Shown here: in pieces, positions 21,804-24,255 of the stretch
How the letters are laid out: the number at the start of each line of letters is the position of its first letter
Numbering within the stretch: position 1 is the stretch's first letter
Assembly (NCBI GenBank): GCA_038221545.1
Contig: JBBRIE010000018.1
Coordinates: 1 to 24,255 of the forward strand
DNA length: 24,255 bases
Direction of reading: 5' to 3'
Source: JBBQNY01 sp038221545
GTDB taxonomy: Bacteria > Pseudomonadota > Gammaproteobacteria > Xanthomonadales > Ahniellaceae
Program-made: the position numbers and the translations under genes
The notes under the pieces: generated by a model
What the model saw: only the letters and a program-made list of their open reading frames with translations
The model's database searches: none
What the model was told of the DNA's origin: nothing

Positions 21804-22489
21804 TGCAAGTCACCACCCCACCAGCAAGCGCTGTTCCCGTGAAGCGCATCGTCGAGGCGGCCCTCCTCGGAGCCTCGCAACCGTTGACGGCACTCCAGCT
21901 GACAGGCCTTTTCGACGAACACGACCAGGTCGACCTGAATGCGGTAGGCCAGGCCCTCGGCCAACTCGCGGACGAGGCAGGCGAACGCGGCATCGAGCTG
22001 GTCGAGGTCTCCAGCGGATTCCGCTTTCAGGTGCGCTCCGAGCTGCAACCGTGGATTTCGCGGCTGTGGACCGAGCGCCAGTCGCGGTACACGCGTGCGA
22101 TGCTCGAGACGCTCGCGCTCATCGCATACCGGCAGCCGATCACGCGCGGCGAGATCGAACAGATCCGCGGTGTCGCGGTGTCTTCGCAGATCATCAAGAC
22201 GCTCGAGGAACGTGAGTGGGTGCGGGTGCTCGGGCACCGCGACGTGCCGGGTCGTCCGGCGCTGCTCGGAACCACGCGCCAGTTCCTGGACTACTTCTCG
22301 CTCCGCAGCCTCGACGAGCTGCCACCGCTGGCGGCGGTGCGCGACCTGGAGGCGATCGACCCGCAACTGCCCCTCGGCGGGGCCGGGGAGACCGGCGCGC
22401 TCCATCCGCTCCTCGATACGTCGATCAACGACGAATCGGCACCCAACGAACCTGACGGCGAGAACGCCGTTGCAGAGAACAACACATGA
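21803..22489 (+). CDS. scpB: Segregation and condensation protein B
   Basis: The product is 228 residues with two winged-helix domains: VKRIVEAALLGASQPLTALQL...GIELVEVSSGFRFQVRSEL (about 12-80) and TRAMLETLALIAYRQPITRGEIEQIRG...WVRVLGHRDVPGRPALLGTTRQFLDYF (about 95-168). The LAYRQPITR..I..IRG and GRP.LYGTT patterns are diagnostic. The last 45 residues are acidic and probably disordered. ScpB dimers bind ScpA and help control the SMC ATPase. The start shares one base with the scpA stop, and the end overlaps rluB by four bases, so the three are one translational unit. Confidence 0.95.
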   Translation: MQVTTPPASAVPVKRIVEAALLGASQPLTALQLTGLFDEHDQVDLNAVGQALGQLADEAGERGIELVEVSSGFRFQVRSELQPWISRLWTERQSRYTRAMLETLALIAYRQPITRGEIEQIRGVAVSSQIIKTLEEREWVRVLGHRDVPGRPALLGTTRQFLDYFSLRSLDELPPLAAVRDLEAIDPQLPLGGAGETGALHPLLDTSINDESAPNEPDGENAVAENNT

Positions 22490-24255
22490 CCGATCCATCC
22501 AGCCGCAACAAGCTCTCGCTCAATCGCGATGCCAAGCGCACCGGTCCCGAAGTCGAGGAACGCCTGCACAAGGTCCTTGCGATGGCGGGCATCGGTTCGC
22601 GACGCCTGATCGAGGAGCGCATCGTCGCCGGCGAGATCCGGATCAACGGCAGCGTCGCCGAAACGGGCGCCTTGCTCCGCACGGGCGACCGCGTCGAACT
22701 AGATGGCAAGGCGTTCATGGCGGTAGCCGCCACCCCCGACGACCTGCACCTGGCGATCTACCACAAGCCCGAGGGCGAGGTGACGACGCACGACGACCCC
22801 GAAGGTCGTCCGACCGTGTTCGAGAAGTTCCCTCCGCTCACCGGCGCGCGCTGGATTTCGATCGGCAGGCTCGACATCAACACCACGGGTCTGCTGCTCC
22901 TGACCAGCGACGGCGAACTCGCCAACGCGATGATGCATCCTTCGGCCGAGCTCGAGCGCGAGTACGTCTGCCGCGTGCACGGCCCCGTCGACGAGGCAGT
23001 GCTGCAGCGCCTGCGCGACGGCGTGGTGCTGGAGGACGGACCCGCCCGTTTCGACGAGATCGCGGTCATCAACCTCGGCGACAGCCACTCCTGGTTCCGG
23101 GTCATCCTGCGCGAGGGACGCAACCGCGAGGTGCGGCGCCTGTGGGAATCGCAAAACCTCACCATCAGCCGGCTCAAGCGCATCCGTTACGGCAGCGTCG
23201 AGCTGCCGCGCGAGTTGCGCCGGGGACGCTTCGAAATCCTGCCACTGCAGCGCCTGACGTCATTGCGCGCGGAGTTGGGCCTCGGCGAACTACCGCAGAC
23301 GCTCACACTGCAGGCCGTGGTCGGCGTGCGACGCGCCGCCAAGCCAAACGAGTTCACACCGGCCGAGCGTAGCCAGCGGGCATGGACAGGAGCCACGGTC
23401 GACGAGGGCCGCGAACTGCGCGCCTTCGACCACATCCGGGACGATTCGCCACGCCGCGCGAAGCGTTCCTTCACCAAGGGGGCGCCCAGGACGCAATCCA
23501 GGCGCGGCCCGGGGCGCGCGCCCGGCACCGATCAGCCAGGTCATTCCCAGCGTCCCGCGTGGTTGCAGGACGCCGGCGCGCCGCCGCGTGGCCGCGGAGT
23601 GCCGCGGGGTGGTCGCCCAGCGCGCGCCGGTCAACCGGGTGCCGAGCGGTCTTCGCGCGCGTCCCAGGATCCCAACCGCGCGCCACCGCGCCGCGGCGAC
23701 GGCAATCGCCCACAACGGCCGTTCGACCCGAACAGGCCGCCGCGCGCATTCGATCCCAACCGACCGCCGCGTGCCGACTTGCACCAGCGGCCCGGCCGCA
23801 CCGGGTCGCCGAGACCGGCGCGCGGTGACCACGCGGACCAGCCGCCGCGTTCGTTCGATCCGTCGCGCCCGGCACGCGCGTTCGACGCCAACCGTCCGGC
23901 AAGACCGTTTGATCCCAACCGCCCCCCGCAAAGGGCACGGCCGGGCGGCGCGCGGGGAGGGGTCGCTGCCCGCGGCAACGACAACGACGGCAATCGGCCA
24001 CGACCGAATCCGGCGGAACGGCGTACCTGGTCGGCGGGCGCAGCTCCGGCCCGCAGCGGACGCCCGGGAGCACCCGCCACGCCGTATGGATTCCCGTCGG
24101 ATCACGCCTATGCCCAGCGAGCGCACGGCAACCAGCGTGACGATCTCGGCAATCGCAAACCGGAAGGAAGCCGTCCGCAAGACCGGCGCGGTGCGCCCCC
24201 GCGTGGCGCTACCCCGGGTCCCGCCGCGCGGCCCTCCCAGGGCCAGGACGATCGT
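22486..24255 (+). CDS. rluB: 23S rRNA pseudouridine synthase RluB, with long basic tail (3' end outside window)
   Basis: The frame is open from the ATG overlapping scpB (ATGA) to the window edge: 590 codons without a stop. The S4 RNA-binding domain is at about 26-85 (RLHKVLAMAGIGSRR...GEIRINGSVA). The RsuA-type catalytic domain follows, with the nucleophile Asp130 in GRLDINTTGLLLLTSDGELA and later REGRNREVRRLWE. E. coli RluB isomerises U2605 of 23S rRNA, and the same site is inferred. The enzyme part ends near residue 275. More than 310 further residues are low-complexity, rich in Arg, Pro, Gly, Asn and Asp, with a nonapeptide repeat. Long basic tails occur in RluB of related bacteria and probably bind RNA, but this one is longer than the enzyme itself. 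Confidence 0.93.
   Translation, partial: MTDPSSRNKLSLNRDAKRTGPEVEERLHKVLAMAGIGSRRLIEERIVAGEIRINGSVAETGALLRTGDRVELDGKAFMAVAATPDDLHLAIYHKPEGEVTTHDDPEGRPTVFEKFPPLTGARWISIGRLDINTTGLLLLTSDGELANAMMHPSAELEREYVCRVHGPVDEAVLQRLRDGVVLEDGPARFDEIAVINLGDSHSWFRVILREGRNREVRRLWESQNLTISRLKRIRYGSVELPRELRRGRFEILPLQRLTSLRAELGLGELPQTLTLQAVVGVRRAAKPNEFTPAERSQRAWTGATVDEGRELRAFDHIRDDSPRRAKRSFTKGAPRTQSRRGPGRAPGTDQPGHSQRPAWLQDAGAPPRGRGVPRGGRPARAGQPGAERSSRASQDPNRAPPRRGDGNRPQRPFDPNRPPRAFDPNRPPRADLHQRPGRTGSPRPARGDHADQPPRSFDPSRPARAFDANRPARPFDPNRPPQRARPGGARGGVAARGNDNDGNRPRPNPAERRTWSAGAAPARSGRPGAPATPYGFPSDHAYAQRAHGNQRDDLGNRKPEGSRPQDRRGAPPRGATPGPAARPSQGQDDR
23722..23775 (+). repeat. Two tandem 27-base repeats in the rluB tail
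   Basis: Two adjacent units (23722-23748 and 23749-23775) both encode FDPNRPPRA. The bases differ at several third positions, so the peptide is kept more strictly than the DNA. Confidence 0.85.
23854..23934 (+). repeat. Three tandem 27-base repeats in the rluB tail
   Basis: Units at 23854, 23881 and 23908 encode FDPSRPARA, FDANRPARP and FDPNRPPQR. They are diverged copies of the same nonapeptide found at 23722-23775, separated from that pair by 78 bases of related Arg/Pro-rich code. Confidence 0.85.

Noticed and set aside
23722..23934. 27-base repeats as a CRISPR array or mobile repeat
   Set aside because: Units are tandem, in frame, diverged at third positions and without unique spacers, so they are coding repeats.
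23290..24180. Minus-strand frame opposite the rluB tail
   Set aside because: It mirrors the Arg/Pro/Gly-rich repeats; its own repeats are only the antisense reading of those codons.

Overview
The window is a GC-rich chromosomal segment of a gammaproteobacterium. The gene content and order look like the Xanthomonadales and their relatives. Clues are sdhCDAB-sdhE-ygfX followed by lolC-lolD-comEC-exbB, an smc-zipA-ligA run, SMC/ScpAB rather than MukBEF, and ZipA, which is a gammaproteobacterial division protein. I see no phage, insertion sequence, CRISPR array, rRNA or tRNA. Almost every base is coding, and neighbouring genes often overlap by 1 or 4 bases (TGATG, ATGA).

Region 1 (1-4562, minus strand) holds, in transcription order, a LolC/LolE/LolF-type permease, the ATPase LolD, the DNA-uptake channel ComEC and the first 62 codons of an ExbB proton channel. 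These are envelope functions: lipoprotein release, DNA import and energy coupling.

Region 2 (4623-9922) is the succinate dehydrogenase (complex II) locus. On the minus strand it runs from a 50-codon gene for an SDHAF4/DUF1674 assembly factor (8786-8938, easily missed) through sdhC, sdhD, sdhA, sdhB, sdhE (SDHAF2 homologue, FAD attachment) and ygfX. Divergent from it on the plus strand is ygfZ, the bacterial relative of mitochondrial IBA57, which supports iron-sulfur proteins. Structural subunits and three accessory factors known from mitochondria therefore sit side by side.

Region 3 (9909-12256, plus) has its own probable promoter, an orphan periplasmic PhnD-type solute-binding protein and exonuclease I (sbcB), which probably starts at a TTG overlapping the previous stop.

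Region 4 (12296-19874, minus) is smc-zipA-ligA-epmA: chromosome condensation, division, NAD-dependent DNA ligation and EF-P lysylation. Upstream on the same strand is yciI-bolA (20011-20588).

Region 5 (20589-24255) begins with a 351-base gap. The gap carries a possible 63-codon gene with a good ribosome binding site and a probable leaderless start for yciI. It is followed on the plus strand by scpA-scpB-rluB, overlapping head to tail. The SMC ATPase and both of its partners thus lie within about 6 kb. RluB runs off the window end and carries a very long Arg/Pro/Gly-rich tail containing nonapeptide repeats.

The most notable items are the SDHAF4-like small gene and the complex II assembly cluster around it, the unexplained small reading frame between yciI and scpA, and a TAnnCT hexamer that recurs just upstream of several first genes.
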